DNA of 34,195 nucleotides from an uncultured Collinsella sp. (GCA_900545555.1 UQZI01000013.1:1-34195); one strand, 5' to 3'. Counted from the stretch's first letter, positions 24,966 through 33,567 are shown. The notes: generated from the letters alone by a model not told the origin. Translations and numbers: made by a program.

Positions 24966-25868
24966 TCACTCCGGATCAAACGACATGTCACCCGAACCAA
25001 CCTCAAAACGATACGTGGCAGACTTATCACCGTTGTCGAATTCAAGATTCAATATGGTCTCGCCATCGTAGCCAAGCGGAAGGAAACCGCTCTCGAAGTC
25101 GCCGCTGCCCACGGTGAGGCTCGCCGTAAAGCCCGTAGAGTTCGGAACCGTTATCTCCACATCGCCCGAGTCCACGCTTACGTCCATCGACTTCGCGGGG
25201 GCCTGGTAGAGCTCGAACGTCACATCGCCCGAACCGACCTCAGCACTGAGCGCATCAGTCACGCTGCCCGTAAACTCTACATCTCCCGCACCCAGGAAAA
25301 GGTCAAGACCATCACAGATGACACCGGCAATCTGCAGATCACCCGAGCCCACGTGTGCGTTGATCCCCTTCAGATGTTCGGCAACACGGCGTGGCAGCTC
25401 AACCGTAACCGAGCGGTCAATTGCCTTACCGTCATCACTTCCAGATCGGGAAACCTTGAGCGTCGAGTCCTCAACGGATGCGATGTTTTGCGTCGCGGCC
25501 TTGGAGGCATCCACGCCCTTGGCAACGCGTCCCCGCTCGATAACACGGACCTTGTTGTCATCAACAACCTTGACGTCCACCGTAGCCGCGGCGATATCGA
25601 AATCGAGGTAGCGAAATTGATCGGCATCAAAGGTCGCACTCGAAAGCTGCTGAGGCTGAGCGGAATATTTACCGCCATCGTTCATAAAATCGTCGTCGTC
25701 AACCACATCGTCCATACTGGACAAGCCGGATACAACATCGTCGAGATCCCACGGACCATCAAAATGAATCAATGTCCGCGAAATGCCAAAGACAAGCCCG
25801 ATGATGAGCACAAACGCTCCGACGCCAACGCCCAAGCGCACCTTGGATTCATGCGAAAGCTTCATCAT
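24966..25868 (-). CDS. Membrane-anchored DUF4097 protein with GSGD repeats
   Basis: A 300-residue protein with an N-terminal membrane helix (about 11-30, LGVGVGAFVLIIGLVFGISR), an acidic linker (DDVVDDDDF), and a beta-helix-like C-terminal domain of the DUF4097 putative-adhesin family. From about residue 175 the glycine-aspartate turn recurs six times: VGSGDLQI, LGAGDVEF, VGSGDVTF, VDSGDVEI, VGSGDFES and VGSGDMSF. The spacing is that of a stacked beta coil. Its function is unknown; family members often accompany envelope-stress regulators. Translation starts at ATG 25868, overlapping the stop of the XRE gene as ATGA, so the two are co-translated. Confidence 0.88.
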   Translation of the reverse strand: MMKLSHESKVRLGVGVGAFVLIIGLVFGISRTLIHFDGPWDLDDVVSGLSSMDDVVDDDDFMNDGGKYSAQPQQLSSATFDADQFRYLDFDIAAATVDVKVVDDNKVRVIERGRVAKGVDASKAATQNIASVEDSTLKVSRSGSDDGKAIDRSVTVELPRRVAEHLKGINAHVGSGDLQIAGVICDGLDLFLGAGDVEFTGSVTDALSAEVGSGDVTFELYQAPAKSMDVSVDSGDVEITVPNSTGFTASLTVGSGDFESGFLPLGYDGETILNLEFDNGDKSATYRFEVGSGDMSFDPE

Positions 25869-26581
25869 TCATCACCCTCTTTGGAAATCGGCTCAGCGGT
25901 GGCCGCGGTGGCCACGTCAGCGTCAACCGCAGCGGAAACATTCTGAGCCCTAGCTGCCACCGACGCCGAACCAACCTGGATATCCCCACGCGCCCAATCG
26001 CCATCGAGCGCACGCGCCACCCAGTGATAGATGGGGATTGTAAAGAAGATCAGTGCGGCAAAGGGGCCGGCACCAAACAGGAACATCAGCAAAAAGAACA
26101 GTAGCCAGCACACGGCCCAATACGGGAACGACTGGAACGGGCCCTTCACCGGAGTCGAGCCAACTGCGCCGCCACTCGTCACCTGCGCCGTAGCGGCATT
26201 GGCGGCCTGTGCACTCCAGCTTGCCGCTTGCGCCGCCTTGGCGGCGGCGTCACTCGCCTGTGTTGCCGCCTCGGTTGCGCGTGCCGCCGCCTCATGGGTA
26301 CGGGCGCGCTCTGCCGCCTCGGCCTCGCGCTGACGGGCACGGTCCTCGTTCTCAAACTCGATATCGTCCTCGATCTCATCGCTCGGATTGAGCAGCTCGT
26401 CCAGGCTCACGGCATAGAGTTTGGCGAGCGAGATCAGGTTCTCGGTATCGGGCGAGCTCTCCGCGCGCTCCCATTTACTGACCGCCTGGCGCGACAGCCC
26501 CAGCTTTCGCGCCAGCCCTTCTTGGCTAAAACCCTTGCTGCGGCGAAGGTCGGCGAGCCGCTGCGCAGTTTCTACATTCAT
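25865..26581 (-). CDS. Membrane-bound XRE-family transcriptional regulator
   Basis: A 238-residue protein. Residues 5-62 form an XRE/Cro-type helix-turn-helix (FSQEGLARKLGLSRQAVSKWE, then DTENLISLAKLYAVSLDELL). An acidic segment is followed by an Ala/Glu-rich coiled region (about 80-132). Two hydrophobic segments come next (about 153-170 and 172-190), and a C-terminal tail is rich in Ala and Val. The layout suggests a DNA-binding domain tethered to the membrane by a flexible arm. ATG 26581 is chosen because AGGAGG lies just upstream; longer in-frame starts lack this. It is followed in the same operon by the DUF4097 gene, so it may sense or control that envelope protein. Confidence 0.87.
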   Translation of the reverse strand: MNVETAQRLADLRRSKGFSQEGLARKLGLSRQAVSKWERAESSPDTENLISLAKLYAVSLDELLNPSDEIEDDIEFENEDRARQREAEAAERARTHEAAARATEAATQASDAAAKAAQAASWSAQAANAATAQVTSGGAVGSTPVKGPFQSFPYWAVCWLLFFLLMFLFGAGPFAALIFFTIPIYHWVARALDGDWARGDIQVGSASVAARAQNVSAAVDADVATAATAEPISKEGDE

Positions 26582-26699
26582 GGTTCCTCCTATGTGATGC
26601 CAGCCGTGCCGCCGGACCGTTTTTGTTCTTAAGGCGCCTTGCACAGTTAAAAATGTATCCGCCACCGCCAAAAACATGCCACCTATTTTAGTGAGATTT

Positions 26700-26777
26700 T
26701 TGACAACCGGCGGTTGCGGGCATATATGAGCTGCGGAAATGTGTCCAAACAAAGCAATGACCCGCAGCTCGGTTGTC
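26700..26777 (+). promoter_or_regulatory. Sigma-70 promoter with nested dyad operators, upstream of the SAM methyltransferase gene
   Basis: A perfect -35 TTGACA (26700-26705) and TATATG -10 (26723-26728) are 17 bases apart. The spacer holds the dyad CAACCG-G-CGGTTG (26704-26716). GACAACCG (26702-26709) is complementary to CGGTTGTC (26770-26777). GAGCTGCGG (26728-26736) pairs with CCGCAGCTC (26762-26770). This is a plausible operator and/or leader hairpin. The 5' leader to GTG 26849 would be about 115 bases. The rest of the gap (26582-26699) should carry the promoter of the divergent XRE gene, which I could not assign. Confidence 0.55.
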
Positions 26778-26848
26778 CCCGTTGCGGCGTTAACGGTAGT
26801 ATGGTCGTACCGTTTATTCCGCACCGCCAACGGAGGGAGTTCCGCGCC

Positions 26849-27721
26849 GTGAACCGCGATTTCGCCTCATCGCTCATCCAGCTCAACAACACGTTCTATC
26901 GCGAGCACTCCGCCTCCTTTTCCGATACGCGCCAGGCCCCGTGGCCCGGCTGGGTGCGCACCATGGACATCGCGCTCGGGCAGCTCGAAGTCGCCACGAT
27001 CGAGCATCCCGTCCGCGTCTTCGATCTTGCCTGCGGCAATATGCGATTCGAGAACTTTGCCGCCGGCGGCGCACTTGCCGCCAAGGGCGTCGATGGCGCA
27101 AACCCCTCGGCAGACGCCAGCTGCCCGTTTGAGTTCTATGGTGTTGACTCGTGTCAGGATTTGGCTATCGATGCGCACGGTCACGCCCTGCGCATTCCCA
27201 ACCTGCACTTCCAGGAACTCGACGTGCTCGATGCCCTTATGAAGCTCAACCCCGCCGAGACACCCGACGTGCTTTTCGACGCCCCACTCGCCGACATCTC
27301 GGTCTGCTTTGGATTTATGCACCACGTGCCGTCGTGCGAGTACCGCGTACGCGTGCTCGACGCTCTGGTGCGCCAGACGCGCCCAGGCGGCATCATCGCC
27401 ATCAGCTTTTGGGAGTTTATGAACGACGAGCGCATGGCGCGCAAAGCCGTTCGCGCCGAGGCCCGCGCCGAGCTCACCCCGCCGTTTGAGGGTTACGATT
27501 CCGCGCAGTTTGAAGCCGGTGACCACCTCATTGGCTGGCAAAACGACCGCCACGCCTACCGCTATTGCCATCACTTTGACGATCAGCAGATCACCGATCT
27601 GGTGCGCGGCGTGCGCACATTCTACAAGAGCGGCGAGGTCCCCGTGCGCGAGCTTGAGCGCTTCCATGCCGACGGTCGCAGCGGCGAGCTCAACCGTTAC
27701 GTGATTCTCAAGCGCCTGTAG
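26849..27721 (+). CDS. Class I SAM-dependent methyltransferase
   Basis: A soluble 290-residue protein with the Rossmann methyltransferase core. Motif I is VFDLACGNMRF, the acidic strand end is FYGVDSCQDLAID, motif III-like is LADISVCFGFMHHVP, and post-motif strands follow at RPGGIIAISFWEF. The substrate is unknown; the N-terminal 50 residues (LIQLNNTFYREHSASFSDTR) form a conserved-looking cap that hints at a specific target. I chose GTG 26849, 9 bases behind GGAGGGAG. The frame extends further upstream as far as the promoter, which argues against an earlier start. trmB follows 118 bases downstream on the same strand. Confidence 0.8.
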   Translation: MNRDFASSLIQLNNTFYREHSASFSDTRQAPWPGWVRTMDIALGQLEVATIEHPVRVFDLACGNMRFENFAAGGALAAKGVDGANPSADASCPFEFYGVDSCQDLAIDAHGHALRIPNLHFQELDVLDALMKLNPAETPDVLFDAPLADISVCFGFMHHVPSCEYRVRVLDALVRQTRPGGIIAISFWEFMNDERMARKAVRAEARAELTPPFEGYDSAQFEAGDHLIGWQNDRHAYRYCHHFDDQQITDLVRGVRTFYKSGEVPVRELERFHADGRSGELNRYVILKRL

Positions 27722-27793
27722 GCATCGGCGACTTGCCGCCGAGCCGCACCGCAACTTTCGGGCAAGCTATGCCCCACCCTTTTCAACCCATTG

Positions 27794-27819
27794 ATGGAAC
27801 GTGCTGCCATGCGTTCCAT
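27794..27819 (+). repeat. Hairpin in the trmB leader
   Basis: ATGGAACG (27794-27801) pairs with CGTTCCAT (27812-27819) around a 10-nt loop. It ends about 10 bases before the trmB ribosome binding site and has no T-run. A role in translation control is possible but unproven. Confidence 0.4.
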
Positions 27820-27839
27820 ACTCATGATCAAGGAGCCTC

Positions 27840-28679
27840 ATGGGAGCCGTCCACGTTCGCACACCTAAGAACTTTGTGCTCGAGGAGCGCCTGGAGCGCT
27901 ACGCCGATGCGATTGAGACGAACCCCGAGGCCTATGCCGGAGATTGGCGCGAGGCCTGTGCGCCCGCAGGCAGCAAGCCCTTCAAACACCTTCACCTGGA
28001 CCTTGGCTGTGGCAAGGGAACGTACCTTGTAGAGCGCGCGGCCCACGAGCCAAACACGCTCTTTATCGGCATGGACCAGGAGCCCATCTGCATCGCCTAT
28101 GCCGCACAGAAAATCTGCGAGCAGGGGCTGTCCAACGCACTCGTCCTGCCCCGAGGTGCCGCATCGCTACCGCAGCTATTTGCCGCAGGCGAGCTCGATG
28201 CCATCACCATCAACTTTCCCACGCCGCAGCCCAAGGCCAAGTACGCCAAAAAACGACTCGTCCATGTCGACCACCTGATGCTCTACCGTCCGCTCTTTGC
28301 AGCCGGCGCTGCCGTCACGCTGCGCACCGACAGTAAGCCACTGCGCGACTACGCCCTGGGGCAGTTTGCCGCGGCCGGCTACGACACGCTTTGGGTAAGT
28401 GACGACGTCCGCCGCGACCATCCCGAGCATCCCGAGACCGAGTACGAGTGCCGCACGCGCGAGATGGGTGCCGTCGTCTACGGCATTTGCGCCACACCCG
28501 GCGCGCAGCCCAGCGATGAACAGCTCGCGGCGGGCCGCGTGCAGGAGCAAAGCCTTGCCTGCTACCTGCCCGAAAACCTCGATGAGCTCACCTATGTACC
28601 TCTGGGTATGGAAGAGGCCGTCGAGAACTTTAGAAACCGCGCCCGCAAGGGCAAGAAGCGCTTACCGCAGGAGTCCTAG
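27840..28679 (+). CDS. trmB: tRNA (guanine-N7)-methyltransferase, variant motif
   Basis: A 279-residue TrmB-like protein predicted to methylate guanine 46 of tRNA using SAM. The SAM-binding motif is HLDLGCGKGTYLVERA (from about 52), followed by FIGMDQEP and NALVLPRGAA. The C-terminal TEYECRTREMG matches the family TxYExR element. The normally invariant SDPWPKxRHxKRRL segment is instead FPTPQPKAKYAKKRL, so the usual Asp and Trp are missing. The chain is longer than typical (about 220-240 residues), with a C-terminal extension ending in RARKGKKRLPQES. The start ATG 27840 follows AAGGAG. It may be a Coriobacteriia-type TrmB or a paralogue with altered activity. Confidence 0.82.
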   Translation: MGAVHVRTPKNFVLEERLERYADAIETNPEAYAGDWREACAPAGSKPFKHLHLDLGCGKGTYLVERAAHEPNTLFIGMDQEPICIAYAAQKICEQGLSNALVLPRGAASLPQLFAAGELDAITINFPTPQPKAKYAKKRLVHVDHLMLYRPLFAAGAAVTLRTDSKPLRDYALGQFAAAGYDTLWVSDDVRRDHPEHPETEYECRTREMGAVVYGICATPGAQPSDEQLAAGRVQEQSLACYLPENLDELTYVPLGMEEAVENFRNRARKGKKRLPQES

Positions 28680-28990
28680 GGGCTTCTGATGGTCGCGGCA
28701 TCGGCAAACAAGCGCAAATAAGCGCCAGCGAACGGTCCTCAAACCTAAGTGAGTAGACTATTTAGCAATAGCCAAGCACAACCCGCATAGCGAAAACTAA
28801 AACCGCAGGTAGAGCCCTTGCGCAAAAGCCATGTGCTCGCGATATCGCAAAAAGTCTACTCACTTAGCTGGCTACTGCACCAAACGGCTGGGCAGAACGC
28901 CCATTTCCTGCATTTTCTCGCGCGCTGGCACCCCGCGCCGCCGCTACGCCATAATAGTTGGCGGACAATCGCGAGAGAAAGCAACCACAC
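28680..28990. promoter_or_regulatory. Intergenic region before the Ski2-like helicase, with an inverted pair of a 15-bp motif
   Basis: No gene is convincing in these 311 bases. CTAAGTGAGTAGACT (28745-28759) recurs as its exact complement AGTCTACTCACTTAG (28853-28867). The similarity continues imperfectly for about 10 more bases inward on each side (TTTAGCAATA against TTTTGCGATA). A weak -10, CATAAT, lies at 28950-28955, some 36 bases before the helicase start, without a good -35. Confidence 0.55.
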
Positions 28991-31672
28991 ATGTCACAAA
29001 CCACGACAGATACCGCCGCCAGCACCGTCTCCGGCGCCGGCGCCGCCAGCTCATTCTCGGGCGGCACGGGAACCGAGGCCGAGTTCGGCTCGCTCGGCGC
29101 GCTCTCCCCCACCTGGTGGGAGCCCGAAGACGGCAGTGAGCCCGAACCGTGGCTCACGCCCGATCAGGCCTTCGAACGCTTCTTTGAATGGACGAGCAAT
29201 CGCGGCATTGAGCTGTGGGATCACCAAGAAGAGGCCCTCATGGATCTAGCCGCCGGTGACCATGTCATTTTGGGAACACCGACCGGATCGGGCAAGTCGC
29301 TTGTCGCGCTGGGCATGCTCTTTATGGGCATGGCGCAGGGCAAACGTTGCTATTACACGGCCCCTATCAAGGCCCTGGTCAGCGAAAAGTTCTTCGATCT
29401 GGTACAGGTGCTCGGCCGCGATAACGTCGGTATGATCACCGGCGACACGCATATCAACACCAAGGCACCCGTCATCTGCTGCACGGCAGAGATCCTTGCC
29501 AACGACGCACTGCGCGAGGGCGAAGATGCCGATGTTGGCTGCGTCGCCATGGACGAGTTCCACTACTTTGCCGACCCCGATCGCGGTTGGGCCTGGCAGG
29601 TGCCGCTGCTCACCCTGCCTCACACACAATTCATGCTCATGAGCGCCACGCTCGGCGATGTCACCGCGATCGCCGCCTCACTCGAGGAGCACACCGGCGC
29701 CGCGTGCGATCTGGTCGTCGATGCCCCACGCCCCGTGCCGCTGAGCTACGACTACGTGACGACCTCGCTCGAGGGCACCGTCGAGCTCGCAATGCGCCGC
29801 GGCGAGGCCCCGCTCTACATCGTGCACTTTAGCCAGGACGCCGCACTTGCGACGGCGCAATCCCTCGCCAACTTTGGCATTGCCAGCAAGGAGCAGCGCG
29901 AGGCCATCAAGGAGGCGGCCAAGGGCACGAGCTTCTCGACGGCCTTTGGCAAGATTCTTAAGCGCTTGCTCGGATGCGGCGTCGGCGTGCACCATGCTGG
30001 CATGTTGCCGCGCTATCGTCTGCTGGTCGAGCGCTTGGCACAACAGGGCCTGTTGCCCGTCATCTGCGGCACCGATACGCTCGGCGTCGGTATCAACGTG
30101 CCCATCCATACCGTGGTGCTCACCGCGCTCACCAAGTTCGACGGCTACAAGATGCGTCGTCTGCGCGCCCGCGAGTTTCATCAGATTGCCGGTCGCGCCG
30201 GCCGCTCGGGCTTCGATACCGAGGGCATGGTGATTGCCGAGGCACCCGAGCACGAGATCGAGAACGCCAAGCTCATGGCCAAGGCGGGCGACGACCCCAA
30301 GAAGCTCCGCAAGATTAAAAAGAAGAAGGCCCCCGAGGGCTTTGTCACCTGGAACAAGCAGACCTTTGAGCGCCTGATCGAGACGCAGCCCGAAACGCTC
30401 AAGCCGCGCCTTCGCATCACACACTCCATGGTGATTAGCGTGGTCGAGCAGGGCGGCGACGCCCGCGCCCGCGTACACGACCTCATCGAGACGAGCCTGC
30501 AGACTCCCGAGGAAAAGGCTAAGCTCGAGGTTCGCGCCGACGAAATCTTCGCCACGCTCATCGACTCCGGCGTCGTCGTGCGCACCGAGGTACCGCCCGC
30601 ACCCGACGCTCCGGCTGATGCCGCGCCGGACATCGACTACGCGCTGACGGTCGACCTGCCCGAGGACTTTGCGCTCGACCAGCCGCTCTCGCCGTTTTTG
30701 CTTGCCGCGTTGGAGCTGCTCGATCCCGAGAGCGAGACCTATACCATGGACCTGATCTCAATGGTCGAGGCAACGCTCGAGGATCCCAAGCAGGTGCTGC
30801 GCGCTCAGGAGCGCGCAGCGCGCGACCGCGCGATGGCCGAAATGAAGGCTGACGGCGTCGAATATGAGGAACGCCTGGAGCGCATCCAGGATGTCACCTA
30901 CGAAAAACCGCTCGAGGACTTGCTCGATGCCGCCTTCGACAAGTACTGCCAGGAAGTGCCCTGGGCAAACGACTATCAGCTCTCTCCCAAGAGCGTCCTG
31001 CGCGATATGCTGGAAAGCGCGAGCGATTTTAAGGGCTACATTCAAAAGCTCGGCATCGCCCGCTCCGAGGGCATTTTGCTGCGCTACCTGGCAGAGGCTT
31101 ACCGTTCGCTCGATCGCACCGTGCCCATCGAGAAGCGCGACGAGCGTCTGCGCGACATTATCTCGTGGCTGGGCTTTGTGGTGCGCTCGGTGGACTCGAG
31201 CCTAGTGGACGAGTGGGAGAACGCCGGCAACCCGGCCGCACTCGACGCCGCGCCGCCGCAGGGCATCGACGAGGTCGTGGCGGACCGCCGTGGCTGCACG
31301 CTGCTGGTGCGCAACGCACTCTTCCGCCGCGTGACCCTTGCCGCCCGCGGGCACGTGCGCGACCTAGGTGACCTCGACGACGACTGGGGCATGAGCGAAA
31401 TCCGTTGGCAAAAAGCGCTCGATGCCTATCATGAGCAGCACGAGGAGATTCTTACCAACGGCGACGCGCGCTCCTCTGCTATGTTCTCGATCGACGAGAG
31501 CGACGAGAAGGCCGACCACCTATGGCATGTGCACCAGGTCTTTGCCGACGAGGACGGCGACCACGACTTTGGCATCATGGGCGATGTCGATCTGGACGCC
31601 ACGCAAGACGGCGGCGAGGTCGTCTTCAAAAACTACCGCGTCGGCTTTATCGAGGACTTGCTCGAGGACTAG
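28991..31672 (+). CDS. Ski2-like DEAD/DEAH-box helicase with DUF3516 domain
   Basis: An 893-residue helicase. A low-complexity N terminus (Ser/Gly/Ala/Thr-rich, 1-35) is followed by motif I GTPTGSGKS (95-103), motif II DEFH (188-191), motif III MSATLGD (217-223), GVGINVPIHTVVLT, and motif VI HQIAGRAGRSGFD. The C-terminal half, with KLRKIKKKKAPEGFVTWNKQTFERL and HSMVISVVEQGGDA, matches the DUF3516 domain of actinobacterial Ski2-like helicases related to HelY. RNA or DNA remodelling is likely; the physiological target is not established. ATG 28991 is chosen because the codons before it run into the promoter region; the ribosome binding site (GAGAGAAAG) is moderate. It stands alone and ends before a strong terminator. 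Confidence 0.88.
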   Translation: MSQTTTDTAASTVSGAGAASSFSGGTGTEAEFGSLGALSPTWWEPEDGSEPEPWLTPDQAFERFFEWTSNRGIELWDHQEEALMDLAAGDHVILGTPTGSGKSLVALGMLFMGMAQGKRCYYTAPIKALVSEKFFDLVQVLGRDNVGMITGDTHINTKAPVICCTAEILANDALREGEDADVGCVAMDEFHYFADPDRGWAWQVPLLTLPHTQFMLMSATLGDVTAIAASLEEHTGAACDLVVDAPRPVPLSYDYVTTSLEGTVELAMRRGEAPLYIVHFSQDAALATAQSLANFGIASKEQREAIKEAAKGTSFSTAFGKILKRLLGCGVGVHHAGMLPRYRLLVERLAQQGLLPVICGTDTLGVGINVPIHTVVLTALTKFDGYKMRRLRAREFHQIAGRAGRSGFDTEGMVIAEAPEHEIENAKLMAKAGDDPKKLRKIKKKKAPEGFVTWNKQTFERLIETQPETLKPRLRITHSMVISVVEQGGDARARVHDLIETSLQTPEEKAKLEVRADEIFATLIDSGVVVRTEVPPAPDAPADAAPDIDYALTVDLPEDFALDQPLSPFLLAALELLDPESETYTMDLISMVEATLEDPKQVLRAQERAARDRAMAEMKADGVEYEERLERIQDVTYEKPLEDLLDAAFDKYCQEVPWANDYQLSPKSVLRDMLESASDFKGYIQKLGIARSEGILLRYLAEAYRSLDRTVPIEKRDERLRDIISWLGFVVRSVDSSLVDEWENAGNPAALDAAPPQGIDEVVADRRGCTLLVRNALFRRVTLAARGHVRDLGDLDDDWGMSEIRWQKALDAYHEQHEEILTNGDARSSAMFSIDESDEKADHLWHVHQVFADEDGDHDFGIMGDVDLDATQDGGEVVFKNYRVGFIEDLLED

Positions 31673-31695
31673 CCGAACATATTGAAGCGAAACGA

Positions 31696-31734
31696 AGCGG
31701 GGCCGCTGGCAACATCGCCGGCGGCCCCGCTTTT
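31696..31734 (+). terminator. Terminator after the Ski2-like helicase gene
   Basis: A stem pairs AGCGGGGCCGC (31696-31706) with GCGGCCCCGCT (31721-31731), and GGC/GCC inner pairs leave a six-base loop. It is followed by TTTT on the plus strand. It lies between two converging genes and may serve both. Confidence 0.85.
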
Positions 31735-31751
31735 ACACGATCTGCTATGCC

Positions 31752-33509
31752 CTACTCGGCATCCTCGACCTCATACGAATCTGCCTCGGCCGGATCATCG
31801 TTTGTCTCTGGCGCGGCCTCGCGCGCCTCGTCAAACGCGGCCTTCATGGTTTTGTTGCCCCATGTGAGCTTGCGAATGGTAAGCTCATCAGCTTTGTTGT
31901 GGGCCAGGCGCAGGTTCTCGGTGCTGCGGCGCAGGTCGTCCTTGGTCTTCTCGAGCTGCTTGATGGCGGCATCGATTTCCTTGATCGCCGACTCGAATTG
32001 CTTACTCGCCAGGTTGTAGTTACGCGAGAAGCCATCCTTAAACTTTTCCATCTTGGCTTCGAAGTTCGTAACATCGATATTCTGCTGCTTGTACTCCGCC
32101 AACTCCTGCTTATAGCGAAGCGAACCCATGGCGGCGTTGCGCAGCAGTGTGATCATGGGAATGAAGAACTGCGGGCGGATCACGTACATCTTCTCGTAGC
32201 GATAGCTCACGTCCACGATTCCCGCGTTATAGAGCTCGCTCTCGGGCTCGAGCAGCGTGCAGAGCACCGCGTACTCACAGCCTTTCTGGCGACGATCGTG
32301 ATCGAGCTTCTTAAAGAAGTCCTCGTTTTTATGCTTGGTCGCGGTCTCGTCGTTCTCGTTTTTCATCTCGAACATGATCGAAACGATCTCGTTGCCGCTC
32401 GCATCGCACTCGCGGAAGATAAAGTCGCCCTTGGTGCCCTCGGACGCATCGTTATCTTTCTCGAAGTACGCGTTAGGAAACGCCGTCATGCGCAGACGGT
32501 TAAACTCGGTCTCGCAGTGCTGCTCGAGCGACTCGCCCACCATCTTGGTGGACAGGCGGACTTTCATGTCCTTAAGGCGCTCGATCTCTTCATCCTTGTA
32601 GCGAATCAGCTCATCGTTCGCCCGTTTGGTCTGCGCAAGCTCGAGTTCGTGTGCCGCCTTGGCCTGCTCCTCGCGCGAATCGCGCACCGCAAGCTCGCTC
32701 GTCAGTTTGGCACGCGCCTCGTCGCGCTCTCGCTCCGCCGCGGCAACCGCCTCCGACAGATTCATTTTTGCCCTCAGTTCCTGCTCGCGCAGCTGGGCGC
32801 GCAGCCCCTCGGCCTCCTGCTCAGACTGAGCCTTTGCGGCGGAAAACTTCTCCTGCACCTTAGCCTGATAGTCGGCAAGCGTGCGCTCGGCCTCGCTGCG
32901 AGCGGCATCGAGCTCGCGCTGTGACTCAGCCGCGGCAGCGGCAAGCGCCATCTCCTGGGCCTTGTCCGCTGCGGCAAGCTTGGCCTGCAGCTCGGCAATC
33001 TGGGCATCACGCACAGCCACATCGTTTTGGGCAGCGTTGCGCGCCGCTGACTCGGCAAGCTTTGCTTCGTCATCCTTGCGCTCTAGCTGCGCACGCAAGT
33101 TATCGACTTCGCGTTGGAGCTCAGCATTCTCCTTTTGAGCGTCGGCGCGGGCCTCGACCGCCGCGCGCTGGCTTGCGCTCTCGCGCTCCGCGGCAGCGCC
33201 CTCGAGCTTGGCGCGCAGCTCGGCAAGCTCGGCATCGCGCTTGGCGACCTCTTGTGCCAACTGTTGAGCTGCAGCGTTCTTTTGCTCGACAAGCTGAGCG
33301 TTACGCTGAGACTCCGCCTTTTGCAAAGCGGCCGTCGAACGCGAACGCTCAAGCTCCAGCGCCTGCTCGCCCTCGCGCTGGACTGCCTTCACACGCTCTG
33401 CCAGGTCGTGCGAGAACTCGGCATCGCGCACTTGCTTGACGATATCCGCATAGCCGGACGCATCGACCTTAAATACTTCGCCGCAATGCGGGCACTTAAT
33501 CTCGTTCAT
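31752..33509 (-). CDS. DUF2130 protein: zinc-ribbon-like N terminus, long coiled coil, nuclease-like C terminus
   Basis: A 585-residue protein. It opens with a CPHCG pair (Cys6, Cys9). Residues about 30-315 are almost entirely heptad-like coiled coil rich in Ala, Glu, Gln, Lys and Arg. The DUF2130 core follows. There E329, GD at 361-362 and EMK at 381-383 (FEMKNEN) have the spacing of the E...D...ExK pattern of PD-(D/E)xK nucleases. A second predicted coiled coil (about 450-560) and an acidic tail end the protein. The nuclease reading is inferred from motif spacing, not established. The start ATG 33509 follows GAGGAG directly; a longer frame upstream has no such signal. It converges with the Ski2-like helicase gene across the shared terminator and appears monocistronic. 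Confidence 0.85.
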   Translation of the reverse strand: MNEIKCPHCGEVFKVDASGYADIVKQVRDAEFSHDLAERVKAVQREGEQALELERSRSTAALQKAESQRNAQLVEQKNAAAQQLAQEVAKRDAELAELRAKLEGAAAERESASQRAAVEARADAQKENAELQREVDNLRAQLERKDDEAKLAESAARNAAQNDVAVRDAQIAELQAKLAAADKAQEMALAAAAAESQRELDAARSEAERTLADYQAKVQEKFSAAKAQSEQEAEGLRAQLREQELRAKMNLSEAVAAAERERDEARAKLTSELAVRDSREEQAKAAHELELAQTKRANDELIRYKDEEIERLKDMKVRLSTKMVGESLEQHCETEFNRLRMTAFPNAYFEKDNDASEGTKGDFIFRECDASGNEIVSIMFEMKNENDETATKHKNEDFFKKLDHDRRQKGCEYAVLCTLLEPESELYNAGIVDVSYRYEKMYVIRPQFFIPMITLLRNAAMGSLRYKQELAEYKQQNIDVTNFEAKMEKFKDGFSRNYNLASKQFESAIKEIDAAIKQLEKTKDDLRRSTENLRLAHNKADELTIRKLTWGNKTMKAAFDEAREAAPETNDDPAEADSYEVEDAE

Positions 33510-33567
33510 GGCAGCTCCTCGATGGACGCAAACTTCAACCGCATACACTCTACCGCGCCGCACGGAC

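Noticed and set aside
22655..25117. Very long plus-strand open frame (about 820 codons) opposite elp3 and its neighbours
   Set aside because: It runs antisense to the clearly recognisable Elp3 and methyltransferase genes, has biased His/Arg/Ala composition typical of a shadow in GC-rich DNA, and lacks a ribosome binding site.
26714..26848. N-terminal extension of the SAM methyltransferase containing CPRCG
   Set aside because: The extension would begin within the promoter, and the GTG at 26849 has its own GGAGGGAG site. The apparent CxxC is therefore probably not translated.
31899..32924. Plus-strand open frame opposite the DUF2130 coiled coil
   Set aside because: A Leu-rich shadow produced by the repetitive Glu/Ala/Gln codons on the other strand, with no start signal.
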